Shown here piece after piece: positions 21,301-34,300 of a stretch of DNA of 64,000 bases (its first letter is position 1; every line of letters begins with the position of its first letter). The DNA is from Eunapius fragilis. Taxonomy: Eukaryota > Porifera > Demospongiae > Spongillida > Spongillidae. The translations under genes and the position numbers were made by a program. Below the pieces are notes generated by a model. It was not told the DNA's origin, ran no database searches, and saw only the letters and a list, made by a program, of their open reading frames with translations. The DNA is taken from the NCBI GenBank assembly GCA_963681505.1, contig OY811992.1:2575072-2639071 (forward strand), written 5' to 3'.

Positions 21301-24300
21301 AGAGCTTCTATCAAATGGTCCTTATGCATCCTAAATTGGACTACATGTATCTATCGCAAATTTATTAGGCACTGAATTTATAATTAGCCATACATTTCAA
21401 TGCGAGCGTTACTTTTCTTTAGCTTTGGAGTTCAAATATCTCAGCTTTTGCCAATTCTTATTTGTGTCTTTCAACCTACTGAACTCAATATCAGCAGGAT
21501 TAACATTGACCTTCACAGGCTGTGGAGAAGCTATTTTCAACTTGTATTTCAACTCACAACGATAGATTGCTGAAGGATCCTTGCCGCATTATGGATCGAT
21601 TCTGTTCAAGAGAGGCTAATCCAGATAGATGCATATTGGTGCTGGGCTCTTGAACATGGGTTAATTTGACATCTTGAAAATATGGGGGGGGGGGAGGGGG
21701 GGGGGGGGTTCAAAACAACGGAAAAGTAACACTCGGAACTCGGAACAACGAACACTAAAATGAGAATCATTGGGCCTTAAACTAGCTGTTAGAGGTCATA
21801 TCACATCCCACCATCAATATAATTATATATAGAGGGGGAAAGACGTGGATGTGATAGGACCTCTAACAGCTAGTTTAAGGCCCATTGATTCTCATTTATT
21901 GTTCGTTGTTCCGAGTGTTACTTTTCCGTTGTTGTGACCCCCCCCCCCCCCCCCCCCCCCCCCGTACATCAGTCATGCCCTTCAAGTGATTCCACATTAT
22001 TAATACAGAGGGGGTAATGCGGATAGCAAAGGGAAATGGTCTACCTCGTGCAATGATTGCTTCACGAAGTGCTTTGCATGTATACAAATTGCTAGCAAGA
22101 GTATCCGTATGTGGAAGCCTTCTCCTCGAGGATGACCTTTGGGATTGGCAACTTTGGACATATTTGACCTTTTCTTTGAATAATGTGTTACCTTGTACAA
22201 GTTCTCACTTTTGTTCCATTGCTGCTAACTAAATTGAATTGAATTGAATTGATTGATTTACAGGTACAAAAGTACACTGACGTAAATAATGGCTTGTACA
22301 TGCACTTATATATTCCCTGCTAGAAATGATACATTTACAAAAACTTGATAAGTCAATTTTAGGCGTGACTTGAAGGCATCGAGACTTGTGGCTTCAATAA
22401 CATTTGATGGTAATGAGTTCCACACTTTAATAACTCGTTGCGAGAAAAAATTATACCTACAACTGTAGACTGACAAACTACCAACGGGTTTTAATTTAAG
22501 GGAGTGACCCCGTAGATTGTGAAAGTTGAAGTCGATGAGAAAAAAATCTTCCGTAGGTTAATCCACCAGCTTATACGCAATCTTGTAGCACTGCACAATG
22601 TCACAATACACCCTTCTGCATTCCAGTGACCGAAGATTAAAGTTTTGCAGCCGTATTGAATAACGCAGATGAGAAAGCCTAACTCACTGATGGTCTACAA
22701 TTGCGTTTTCTAAATAACGGGTAGAATTATTGATTTCACCAATTAGCACTGTAGAAAAAAAAGGAATTTGTAAAATGAAAACGTCCTTGGGGAGTTGCAT
22801 TGACATTACGCGCGTATTATAACGTGACTCATTGCATGCTTTGTTTGCTCCATACTTCCGCGCTTCGTGTTTCTTCCATCCCCATCTACAAAGCAAAGAT
22901 ATCCATTTTGCTCGTCTACACCATAATTCCTGATCTCTTTCCCTTGGCTCTAATATTAAGTTCTCCATTGAGTTTTCTGGTTATCGTTCGTTCACTGTAT
23001 ATTTAAATATATATATGTTGATCATGGAATATGACAATGTTCTTTTGGTGTTCATTATTAGTGAATCCGGTGTGATTACTCTATTGTTTGCATCTCCAAT
23101 GACGGACATGCATGGGACCATCAAACTGCCTAGGACCAACTCCCTTCTGACCAAATGTATTACGGAACGGTTCCAATAAAGTTAGCTTTAGTATCTGGGG
23201 GTTGTGGCAGTCGATCCACTACATACATTTCGCCCGTCTCCCTGACGAAGATAATGTGAAAACTATTAAACATCACCTTTTCTAGCTCTGCCTATAATAG
23301 TATCTTTCCTTTGGCCTGCTTGGTTGAACATGTAGATGCTATTAACAGGGCTCCCAACATAGATGTCTCCATTGGACTGTAACTCGTAATGGATCCATGC
23401 ATTGCGCGGCATTTATATTACACCTCTATATGTTTAATCAAAAACTATACATCAATATATTAGTTGCTGCTGGTGCACATAATTTAATTGCAACGCTACA
23501 GTAAAAATTTCTTATAGGGGTTTGGGAGAGGCGCCATAACCAGGGGAGGGGCGTGGCCCCCTGGGGCCTCCTATGGGGCTTCCATGAGTTCCGTGAGATA
23601 CTAATAAAATTTTTCACCCTCACGAGTTCCGCGAGGTACCTCATGAAAAATTCCACCCTTTTTCTACCTTCAACCTGTTCCACACACCCTACAGCTGAAA
23701 CTGTTGTCAGATCAAGAACAATCGCCAGTTACCTAATCCTGCATGCACTAACGTGTATAAAGCGCCATCATCCCTTCCTATAGTTCGTTTCGGTGCAGAC
23801 ATGCACGTGTAGTTTGTTGACATACATGGATATGTTGTCTATAGGAAGCGAACACAGCGTGAGGAAAGTGTGGTCGGGTGTTATTAAGCCACGAAAAAAA
23901 GCGAAACGCTTTGTCTTTAGGAGAAAAACTTAAAGTCATTGAGCAGCTTGAGCAAGGAGGGTCTCAAAGAGAAATTGCCATAACCATGGGGGTTTCCAAG
24001 ACCCAAATCCAGCAGATACACTGTTCAAGCGAACTAATACGTAAAGCCATCCAAGAAACAGCAATTCCAATGCAGTCCAAGCTTAAGACTCCTAGAGCTC
24101 ACAATCCAGAGCTTGACCAGTCAGTTTACGATTGGTTTTGTATAAGATGCGTAATCCTCACAACCGGTGCAAGCCATTGCCAGTTTCAAGTGCTGCAATC
24201 CAAGTGCGTGCCAAACGCGAGGCACAGGTACGAGGGATTTCTAAATTTAAGGCATCAGATGGTTGGCTTGCACGCTGGCGATGGCGTTGTGGTGTGGGGA

Positions 24301-27300
24301 AGAGTGTCCGCCTTTATGGGGAGGCTGCTGATGTCGATTTAGAAGCTGCAGTAAAGGAGATGCAGTCACTACGGGATAAGCTTGTGGAGGGAGGATATGC
24401 CACAGATCACATCTTCAACATGGATGAGACTGGGCTCTTCTATCGTTGTATGCCTAGGCGCAGCTACTTGCTTGATGGTTGTGATTCAAGGCAGGCAGGG
24501 AGAGGCATGAAAATCCTGAAGGCAAAGGACAGAGTAACACTGGTGTTGTGCTTAAATGCCACTGGTTCCTTCAAAATACCACCTTTAATGATAGGAACTG
24601 CTAAGACTCCACGCTGTTTCAGAGATTCACCTCCTCCAATTACCTTACACTCATCAGTGCAATGCCTGGCTGGACAGGGAGAAGTACAAACATTGGTGGT
24701 ATAACATTCTACTTCCACATATTCTTCAGTGGACTAGTGACCCTGTAGCTTTGGTGATGGACAATTTCTCAGGGCATGACATGGAATGCCAAGATCCAAA
24801 AGGCCAGGTCTCTGGGTTTCTACTGCCTGCAAACAGTACAGCCATCTTCCAGCCACTGGACCAAGGCGTAATTTCAATCTTAAAAACACAGTACAAGTAT
24901 CAGCTGTTGAATAAAGTAATTGAAGCTGCAGATCACTATGATGAGCTAGAGTGCAGGTAAAAAGGGTCTCAAATATGGCTGTCCTGCACATGAGCTAGAT
25001 GCAGGTGAAATCGTCAAAGGTTGCTTGGACCGGTTAGACCCTTTAGCAGTTGCTTCATGTTGGGCAAGAGCAAAGTGTCTCCCTTTCACTGAAACTGTAA
25101 ATATATCCGCTGAAAATAGGAGTTACAAGAAAAAAGTTGAAACCGAAACGCTAGAGAACATGTGTAAACTTTTTTAAACCTTGCAAGTATGCCAAGCTAG
25201 TACGCTAGATGGACTTGGGCTGGATGAAATCTTCAATGCTAATCCGAAAGAACAGAGCTCAGCTGAGGATAGGACAGCTATCTTGCAACGTTGGGTTAAC
25301 ATTGAAGAGGACCCAGAAATTGTGGCTGCAGAAGATACTCGAGTGTTTGAAGAAATCTGTGCTGAATTTGACAATTCTATTACAGTATCTTCCACCAATG
25401 AGAACGACCAGCAAAGCAGTAGTGATATCTCAATAATCTTGGAGGACGAAAATGTGCAGGTTGAAAGTGAACCAGCAGTGAATAAAGCTTTAACACAAAT
25501 TGTAGATTTAGCAATGAATATTCATTCAAAAGCTGGAAAGTTAGATGACCACTTGATCTTGCAGTGCGTCTGCACGCTAGAGCCAGTGCAAAGCTACAAG
25601 CTGCACACTGCATGCGAACGCCGTAATGATTCTACAGTGCGCGTACAACTGCTTACACATGTAGTGTAAACTGTTTATGTCACTTTTGTGTACACGGCTA
25701 TGAATACATGCATCATTGTTATGAAACCGTGCAATAGTCACACTGCGGTTATTTGCATTTAAGACCATTTACAGATAAGACCACAGTTATCTGATTGCGC
25801 TTGGTGGTCTTATTTGAGAGCGCTTACTGCAACTTGTTGAGTATTATGATGTGGAAAATTTTCATGCAACAATAATAAATACACTATGTATGGAGCAGCC
25901 AAAACAATACTTTTACGGAATAGATAGTGCATTGATTGGACTATAATGTAGCCTTGCAAGTGCAAGGAATTATGCGGCAGCATGAAAGGTATATACAATT
26001 AATAATTTAATGTCAATCACGCTTAGCCATCTTAGTAGTTGAAGGGTTAAGGCAGCTTGCGTATGTCTCCAGCAGCTATGCATGTAACATCCTGACAACA
26101 AAAGTGGCATAAATATGCTGCAGCAAACCATACATGTAAACTGACCACCTACATATTAAAAGCATGCATGTTGAGTAGATACACACATGTATACGTATGA
26201 ACGTGCATCTTGTATGTGATATGGCCTGTGTGCAAAAGTGAAGGGATAACAGCTCAATAAAACAATAACTGCATCTTACCAAAAAAAAACGGTAAGCCAT
26301 TCCGTTCAGGTGTTTCCTCCTCAGCTAAAGGGCTAAAGTACATATTATAAATGATGATCAACAGGTGGGTGTTATACATAAACTACAGGTTCCTGGGCCG
26401 CGTGTTGCAGCGATCGATTCGGTCACGCAAAGAACACTAACCCTGGCCTAATACCACAATGAGTAGGGCTTATTTTCGCAATGTGCGAGCTGCTTCTTTT
26501 CCTTTTCGCAATGTGCGAGCCGGCCGCTACTGTATCAAGAGAGAATATATAGAGGGATTGGAAACTCATTAATTAACACCCAATTAACACTGGCAATCCT
26601 AGCTAGGGTATAGAATCCGTACAAATTCAGGCATACATCTAAGTATTCAATTCTTTTCTGCATAATGTAAGTGGGTTGATGGAAGCTATTACCCATGGTG
26701 AAGGGAGAGTTATCTTCAACAAACGAGCACCAAGATGCTGAGAAGTTAACAACGTGCTAGATGCTGAGAAGTTAACAACGTGCTACATGTGAAAGCAGAA
26801 AGGGGATAAGAAACTATTGCATTCAACAATTCTGAAGAGTTGCAATCAGTAGTCCTGGAAGTGCTGGGACAGGCGGTCGGGGACTCCACTGAAAGTCCTG
26901 ACGACGCATGAATCTCCAGCCCTTGCCGCGGAAGAGACACCACAAGACTAACAGCACCACCCTTGCTGCATTCTGCGGCGTATTTACGATGGAGACCAAG
27001 GCGAAATTTCCTTCCCATACTGCAGGGCCCGCGGAGGGTATTATAAAGTGGGGGGGCAGATTTTTATACTTAATTAAGTTGTATCTAATATTTCTTCGCA
27101 CCTCCGTGTATTCATAGAAACGCGCGTACAGATACAAGCCACTGAAATGCACAATAAAATAGATCCTTCACATCTATATACCAAAATGTCGCTTTCGATT
27201 ATCATTTCTAGAGGCGAAATCAGAGGCAACTTCGTCCAGGTCAATACTAGCTGTTCAAAAAGATCTTTCACTGACTACATTAGTAGCTGGATTGACCAAG

Positions 27301-30300
27301 ATCATTTTAAATATAGTAACAATCTCCGAAATTAGGTCCTTTTCACATTGGTCAAGGCTTTGAAAAGCACTGTAAATTTCGTGGAATGATTGAAATTCTC
27401 CACTTAGCATAAGTTTAAAAACAGGTAATTGGGCCTTCAAAAGTGTGACATTCACATCATCTGCATATTTCTCTGACATATATTTTAGTTCATCAGTTAC
27501 ATCAATTCCCGGTTTAAGAGCATTTAGAAGAAATGTTTCCATAATACTGTAGGCCTTAAACCCCGGCTGGTTGAAACGTTGTCTAATGGCATTGGTTACC
27601 AAATCGATTGCTTCATAGTATATCCTTCAAAAATATTCATCAGCAGATGATGGCTGATGAGATTGTCCACTTCCTACTTCAAATATTTTTGGGACATTGC
27701 GATGCCGGGGCAGTGAAGGTTCAGGTAGACTATGATTCTTAGCCTGTTTTTTAACATTCAGGAAAAATAGATCAAACATTTCATCTGATCTCATGCTTGT
27801 AATGGCCCTAATCACCAAATTGGCACAATGCTGCCCTTCTACAGATGGTAATGGAGGGTTTTGGACAGGTTATCTGTCTGGATAAGCAATGTGGCACCAA
27901 GATTTAATCCAAAAAAATACTGAAATGACTCCATTTGAGCTTTCACACCAATTATACGAGCCCGCATCTCAGTATCCAATCTTTCTTCCAAGCAGATATC
28001 CCATTCCAACATCAGGGCTTCATAATTGTCTTTAATCCTTTCAAAGCTTTCTCCTTGAACAGTCCACCGAGTAGGACACAGCATTTTTATTCCAGGAGTG
28101 TCCATATGAATGTCTGCTTTGATACTGCTCAGGATTCCCTCTCTTTTGGGTGAGAATTTAATTAATTTACAAATTTCCATTGTTGTATCGATAGTACTTT
28201 GCAGCCTTTTATCATATCATGAACCGCTAGACTAAATGCATGTCCATGGCAGTGTGTTAAATGGGCACTGGGAGCATCGCCTAAGAGTCATGCAGCAACT
28301 CCATTTCTACAGCCTGCCATTGTTCCTGCTCCATCATATAACACTGGCCTCTACATTTAAATAGACTCAGATTCATTCTTAGCAGCACATCCTTGATTAC
28401 TGAAACTATAGTATCAGAAAAAATATTAGGTATATGATAAAACCCAATAAATTCTTCATGTGCTACCAAGTTGTGATCTACATGCCTCAAACAAATTGCT
28501 AACTGCTCCTTATTTGAAACATCTGTACATTCGTCTGCCATCAAAGAAAAATATCCATTCTTTCTGATACCTTCTGCTAAATCAGAAACAATTCTTAACG
28601 CAATAATATTTATCATTTCATTTTGTATCTCATGGGAAAGATATTTGTCATGTCTTTTCAGCCAATCGTGCATACTGGCATCATCATTGGCTCTGAGTTT
28701 GAAGAGTTGAAAAAAATTTGAATCCTCATCCGTATCTCCTTGGAAAGCAATTCCTTGCCTTGCCAAAAACTGTACATTTTCCAATATCTTTCGCAAAATT
28801 TGGCGGTTTTTAGCAACTTCTTTTTTATAAGCATCAGATAAAGATGACCCAATATCTGCGCAAGTCTTTGGTAGAGTAACAATGGAATCTATGGCTAGCA
28901 GATGGCATGCTGATGTTTGGTGTTCCCGAAATCTTTCGAGCGCCTTTTTCCAGTTACAGTAGCCATGCATCGATAACAAACGCTGGATCTTTCTTTCGGG
29001 CAGTTCTTAATTTACCCTCAAATTCTGCTCGCATACACGTATGGCAAACAAAACACATTATCATTAGTCTAAAACAATAACTTAGTTCAGTTAGATAACC
29101 CAACATGCACTAAGTTCTCTGCAGCACATTCAATGCATTCACCAGGCTTGGGATATACATATCTGTAGAACATGATCTTATGGTAAGATGCAGGTATTGT
29201 TTTATTGAGCTGTTATCCCTTCACTTTTGCACACAGGCCATATCACATACAAGATGCACGTTCATACGTATACATGTGTGCACGTGTATCTACTAAACAT
29301 ACATGCTTTTAATATGTAGGTGGTCAGTTTACATGTATGGTTTGCTGCAGCATATTTATGTAACTTTTGTTATCAGGGTGTTACATGCATAGCTGCTGGA
29401 GAATTATGCAAGCTGCCTTAATCATCGTGGACATAGAAAATACAAGAAGATAAACGGTAAAGCCATTCCGTTCAGGTGTTTTCTCCTCAGCTAAAGGGTT
29501 AAAGTACATATTATTAATTTCTGGGATGATCAATAGGTGGGTGGTTTACATAAACTACGGTCTAATGAGATTCCTGGGCCATTAGCGGTGGGTTGCAGCG
29601 ATCGATTGGGTCACGCAAAGAACACTAACCCTGGCGGCCTGGCCTAACATCACAATGAATAGGGCTTATTTTCGCAATGGGCGAGCTGTTACTTTTCGCA
29701 ATGTGCGAGCCGCTACTGTATCAACCCACCCTCATATCAACCTCGGGAAAATATGTCCTATTCATAGTGATGTTAGGAGATCCTAGCTTCAACTCAACTC
29801 ACCGGTAATGATATTCACTTTCTGATGGAATCTCATTTGAAGGTGGTTTACTCCAGTTGCACGTTGATTCTCCCAGCATTTATTAATGGAATACTACTGC
29901 ATGCAAACATTCACCCTTTGGCTCGAAAGAAAACAAACTTACCTGTACAGTACCTGTACAGTACTGTGTATAATGCAACAATGTTGATGGATACATGTTG
30001 AAAAATGTGTACGGTACCATATAGCTGCAGCATTACATCCCAGTCCGTCGTGCAGCCCCTCGATCAGGGTATCATTGCTTGCTTTTACCGCAAGTGGCGA
30101 GCGAAGCTAGCTTGTGCATGTCGTGGCTGCATGAAGAAGGCGGGGAAGGGGCGGGACAAGCTGGGTAGCTGCATGGCTTCTCTAGATGTGAAGCAGGCTA
30201 TATGTTGCGGGGGTGGGATGCACTGAGAGACATTCCTGATGAGGTGATTAAGAACTGCTGGCGAATCCTCCCCTTCGAGGTGAACCAGAGGTACATCGAG

Positions 30301-31267
30301 GACAAGGAGAAGGTCAGTAAGGGCGATACTCAGGTGCAGAAGGCAGCAGATCATCCTGCTGATCTCTTTGGGAAGCTGAGCGGTAACTAGTCTAGGCATT
30401 GATTGTGCAACTGATTGGTTTGAACCACAAACCATGCACTTGTTTTTAAACCTATACATGCTAAATTCGGATAATGAACCATAAAAACGTTGGTTTTATC
30501 TTTAAGCCAGCCCCAATTAGATTTGAAAAACTTTGGTCCGATATATCATGTAACCAAATAATACTCAGAGTTCTCAGAGTATATACTGAAAAGGATGCGG
30601 TCGGGCGGCTCCATTTCAATTATCCATTACAGAAAATGGTGCCACAATCCGTTATTTATAAACGTGATATTCTAGCTATCCTTTTGCGTTCGAATGTTCC
30701 ACATCCATTTACGATTGTAAATGCAAGACGCCTCGTGATTTTACGTTGACGTGATGAACATTGTCTATAATTAATATTTTCAGGAAATACTAACATTTAC
30801 TTCTTCTTAGTACAGCTTGTGTCGTGATGTAGCTACTTGGCAATCTTCAAATACATGGTAGAGGGTTTTTAAAATTAGCCGTGGCAATCATGATACGCGA
30901 GGCTTAATAAAAAATTTAAAATCACTATTCGAATAAATAGATTGATGGAGCGAATCAGGTTATGTGTTAGGGTTAGGGTTTAGGGTCCTAGCACATTTTT
31001 TTTCAAGTTTTCAAATTATTTCATATTCAAAGGGACACCCACGTCCACTACAACTTCTCTCTTACGCACTGGAAATTAGTTTGTCATCAGTACTAGTGCA
31101 AGGCCTGAATCCCCAATTACGCGTACATGTTAATTGCGTACATGCTAATTGCTTTGACCCCTGGAAGATTTTTGTAATATGCGCTATGTCCGTTTTCGCT
31201 GCCTTGACCCCATACATTGAGAAGACGGGAACTAACTGTGGCCTTGCTCACAGCAAGAAAAAAAAAA

Positions 31268-31301
<34 letters not shown>

Positions 31302-34300
31302 CGCAATCAAAATTTGAATCGACGCATTTATTTATTTATTTTTGCTGCATGTATATAAAGTGTAAGGGAGTGTCGTCTTCGTTGTCAAGTCACCGGCCCA
31401 GCTGTTTTAAAATACCTCATAACCAGGAACTGTAACAGTTACTAACCAGTCTACTAGCTAGTCCAGAGTATAAATCCATCAACCGATTCACTATACTGCC
31501 AACAGCAAATCGTGTGCATGCCATACGGAACATTTAACATTAACAATGTATACTTACTTATAGGAAAATTCTGCTAAATCCGACGTGAAGTGCACACCAC
31601 TGCTCTACAATAACACAGGATCAGTTTGTTATCCGTTCCTTGAACAATACAAGAGTTGCATCCCATCTTTGAGCTCCAAGGATGGTGTTTTCATATCCTC
31701 AACAGTCAGCTTAATAAAAAGTGAAGAAACGATTCAGTATCAAAGTTTACTTTCATCACGGTGTAGAGATGCTGCTTTGCCCATTTTATGTCTGTACCTA
31801 TTTCCACTGTGTGATGAAAATCAAACAGAATACCTTCCATCATCGGAGGAATGCACTTCTATTAGTACTGACACTTGTAAAGCTGAATGGACACGTGCTA
31901 AAACATTTAAAGTTGACCTACCTGTGTGCTCTGTACTGCCAGATGTCTCTCCCTGCAATAGTATGTCACTGAATATAGGTGTAATACGGGTCTGTAACAT
32001 ATTATTTCTATTTTAAAGGAAATATCTCACGGTCTTCAAATCAAACTCTTGTGCTCAGTAGCAATTGCAGCGAGAATTTCGTGTTCATCCGAAACAGCTG
32101 CCTGCCAGAATGTCCAAACTGGGTTATTGCTGGAGATGAAGCAACTATTACTGAGGATGCATTTATACAAATGGCTGTCATAGTTGGGTTCATTAGTGGA
32201 GTCATGGTAGTTATAATATCTGCATTGAGGTACAAAAGAATGTAAGTTGCATTGATTAGAATCATTATCCAAAAATAATATATATATACGTTTTTACTCT
32301 CATGATCAGGTTAGCTTTTCCATCAATTTTGGTTTTCTACCAAACTGTAATAACTACCATCATAGGTGAGAAAGTATTGAACTTATTGCTATATGTGCAA
32401 ATTTTTGCTTCTCTTCACAATATTACTATAAAGTGCTTTATATTAATTTGAACATTATGTATGCAGAGCATACCTGTCTTTGCAGTATTTACTAATATTG
32501 ATATTAACATATCCTGCAGCTGTCCTTGCAGCTGCAAGCCGCATTAACCCAAAGGCACTCTACTGCACATCACCTGATTGGATAGAAAGTTTGAAACATT
32601 CCACGCCATTTTGTACTATATCAGGTGGGTTATTCATATTTTTGGTGATAGCTCTTAATCATTATGCTCTAAGGTTCGATGTTGTTCTACTGCCTGATGC
32701 AACTGTCTATCATATGGATTTGTCACATTGCTATTGCATTGTGGATGGTCAAATGTCCTTTCCATTTTGTATCATTGAAAAGAACGAATAGACTGAAGTA
32801 TATTCATGCCATAATTGGCTTCATTGCAATGGTGCTACCAATTGTACCTGTTGCTGTAGCACTTGCAACAGGTGGATTTGTAAACGCTCGCTTTCCTCCC
32901 TTTTTGTGTATTGCCCGGAGTGTAAATGCTACTTTTTATGCCCTTGTCTTACCAAGCAGCATATTCATACCTAGTGGAGTGTCATTACTGTTGGTAATAT
33001 TTTGGAACCTTCAGAAGGTAAATGAAGTACAACTTGATGTATATACAGAGTGCATTTCAAATGTACATTAATTTTCAGTATAGATTTTAATGCTTCGTCG
33101 CCTACTTGTAGGCGTCTTAACCTACGCGTAGGCGGTCGCGTATAAATCGCAAAGTTTGGAAAATAACTATAGCCCTACTGTAAATAATACAGCGAATTGA
33201 AAAACAGTATTGAGTAAATGTATGATAGCAGCATAAAATATACGCAAAGAATTCATGTCAAACACATCGCTTGAATCGGGTAATTAAACTGCTTTCTTGC
33301 TCAATGCGCAATCGCAACCTGGTCAATGTGAAAAGCCAGGCAAGCACGATGTAAATCCAGGCTTTGTACTTCCAGGGTTACAAATAAGAACGATATCCTC
33401 ATTCAGCTGCGTGCACTCATCGCAATAACATGCATGCTGCCTTTCTTTCACAGTAGACGCTACACTTCCGTTGCGCTATAGGAGCATGGCCATTGTGTGA
33501 GGTGCCTTCTTCATCTTGCTCCAGTCGCTGACGCTTGTGTTGAAACACTGGACACTCTCTCGTGTTAGTTTTTAGAGTGTGGCTGCTCATTATCTTTGCA
33601 ACTACTGTCTGTATAATGGCTGTACATTGGGCGCTACAGGTCCGAAGACGTGCAGAAGGCCCAGTGTCGTGGAACGACTATATATATATGTATAAGGATA
33701 GGCGCTCTGTATAAACTCTCTGTGGGAAAGATTGAGTACAAGAGGATGAAATACCGGAAGGCAATACATGCATCAGACTCGCACATGCCGAAGATAGTAG
33801 CAAAATTGCGATGCCACCACGTGTGCGTTTTCCAATGACGCTCCAACTCAAGCCTGGCGTAGATGGTTATGGACATCAATAGGATTTGCATTGTCAAAAT
33901 ATGCCTCCTCCACAACTGCTGGCCTCTTACTTCTTTATAGAAAACAACATATGGTGCACATCAAGTGTGGATTGACGAAAGCGTTTCTTGTAGGCAGGGC
34001 AGAGAGCTTCAGTAATGCTCCTGGTACTGGAATGAACATTTTTAGTTTCTTGCCATTCCAGCCCACAGCCATGTACTGCCTTCCATCAATATTGGCCTGG
34101 AGCACACAATGGTCACCCCTATTAGAGTATGGATATTTCTGAAGCCATGCTTTCTGAAATCGCTTGTGAGCAGTCTTCACTAGACTAATGAAACGAAGAC
34201 CATGATGTTTGTGGAGTTCTGCTGTCTTAAACGAATCAAATGCTGAATCGGCAACAAACGTATACGGTCAGATCCACTCCAGTATCTGGTCAACCGTAAA

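Larger units (their letters stand above)
19440..25829 (+). mobile_element. Nested pogo-type DNA transposon
   Basis: The left end at 19,440 reads CAGTAAGCGATCACAAATAC and the right end, in reverse complement, reads CAGTAAGCGCTCTCAAATAA, with repeated ATAAGACC motifs just inside both. A TA precedes the left end, as expected for pogo/Tc1 insertion; the right flank is CA, which breaks a perfect TA duplication. The transposase relic lies at 23,878-25,669. About 4 kb between the left end and the transposase is filled by later insertions. Confidence 0.75.

Noticed and set aside
30967-30987. Telomere or chromosome end
   Set aside because: Only two exact TTAGGG units inside a receptor intron; too short for an interstitial telomere or a capped end.
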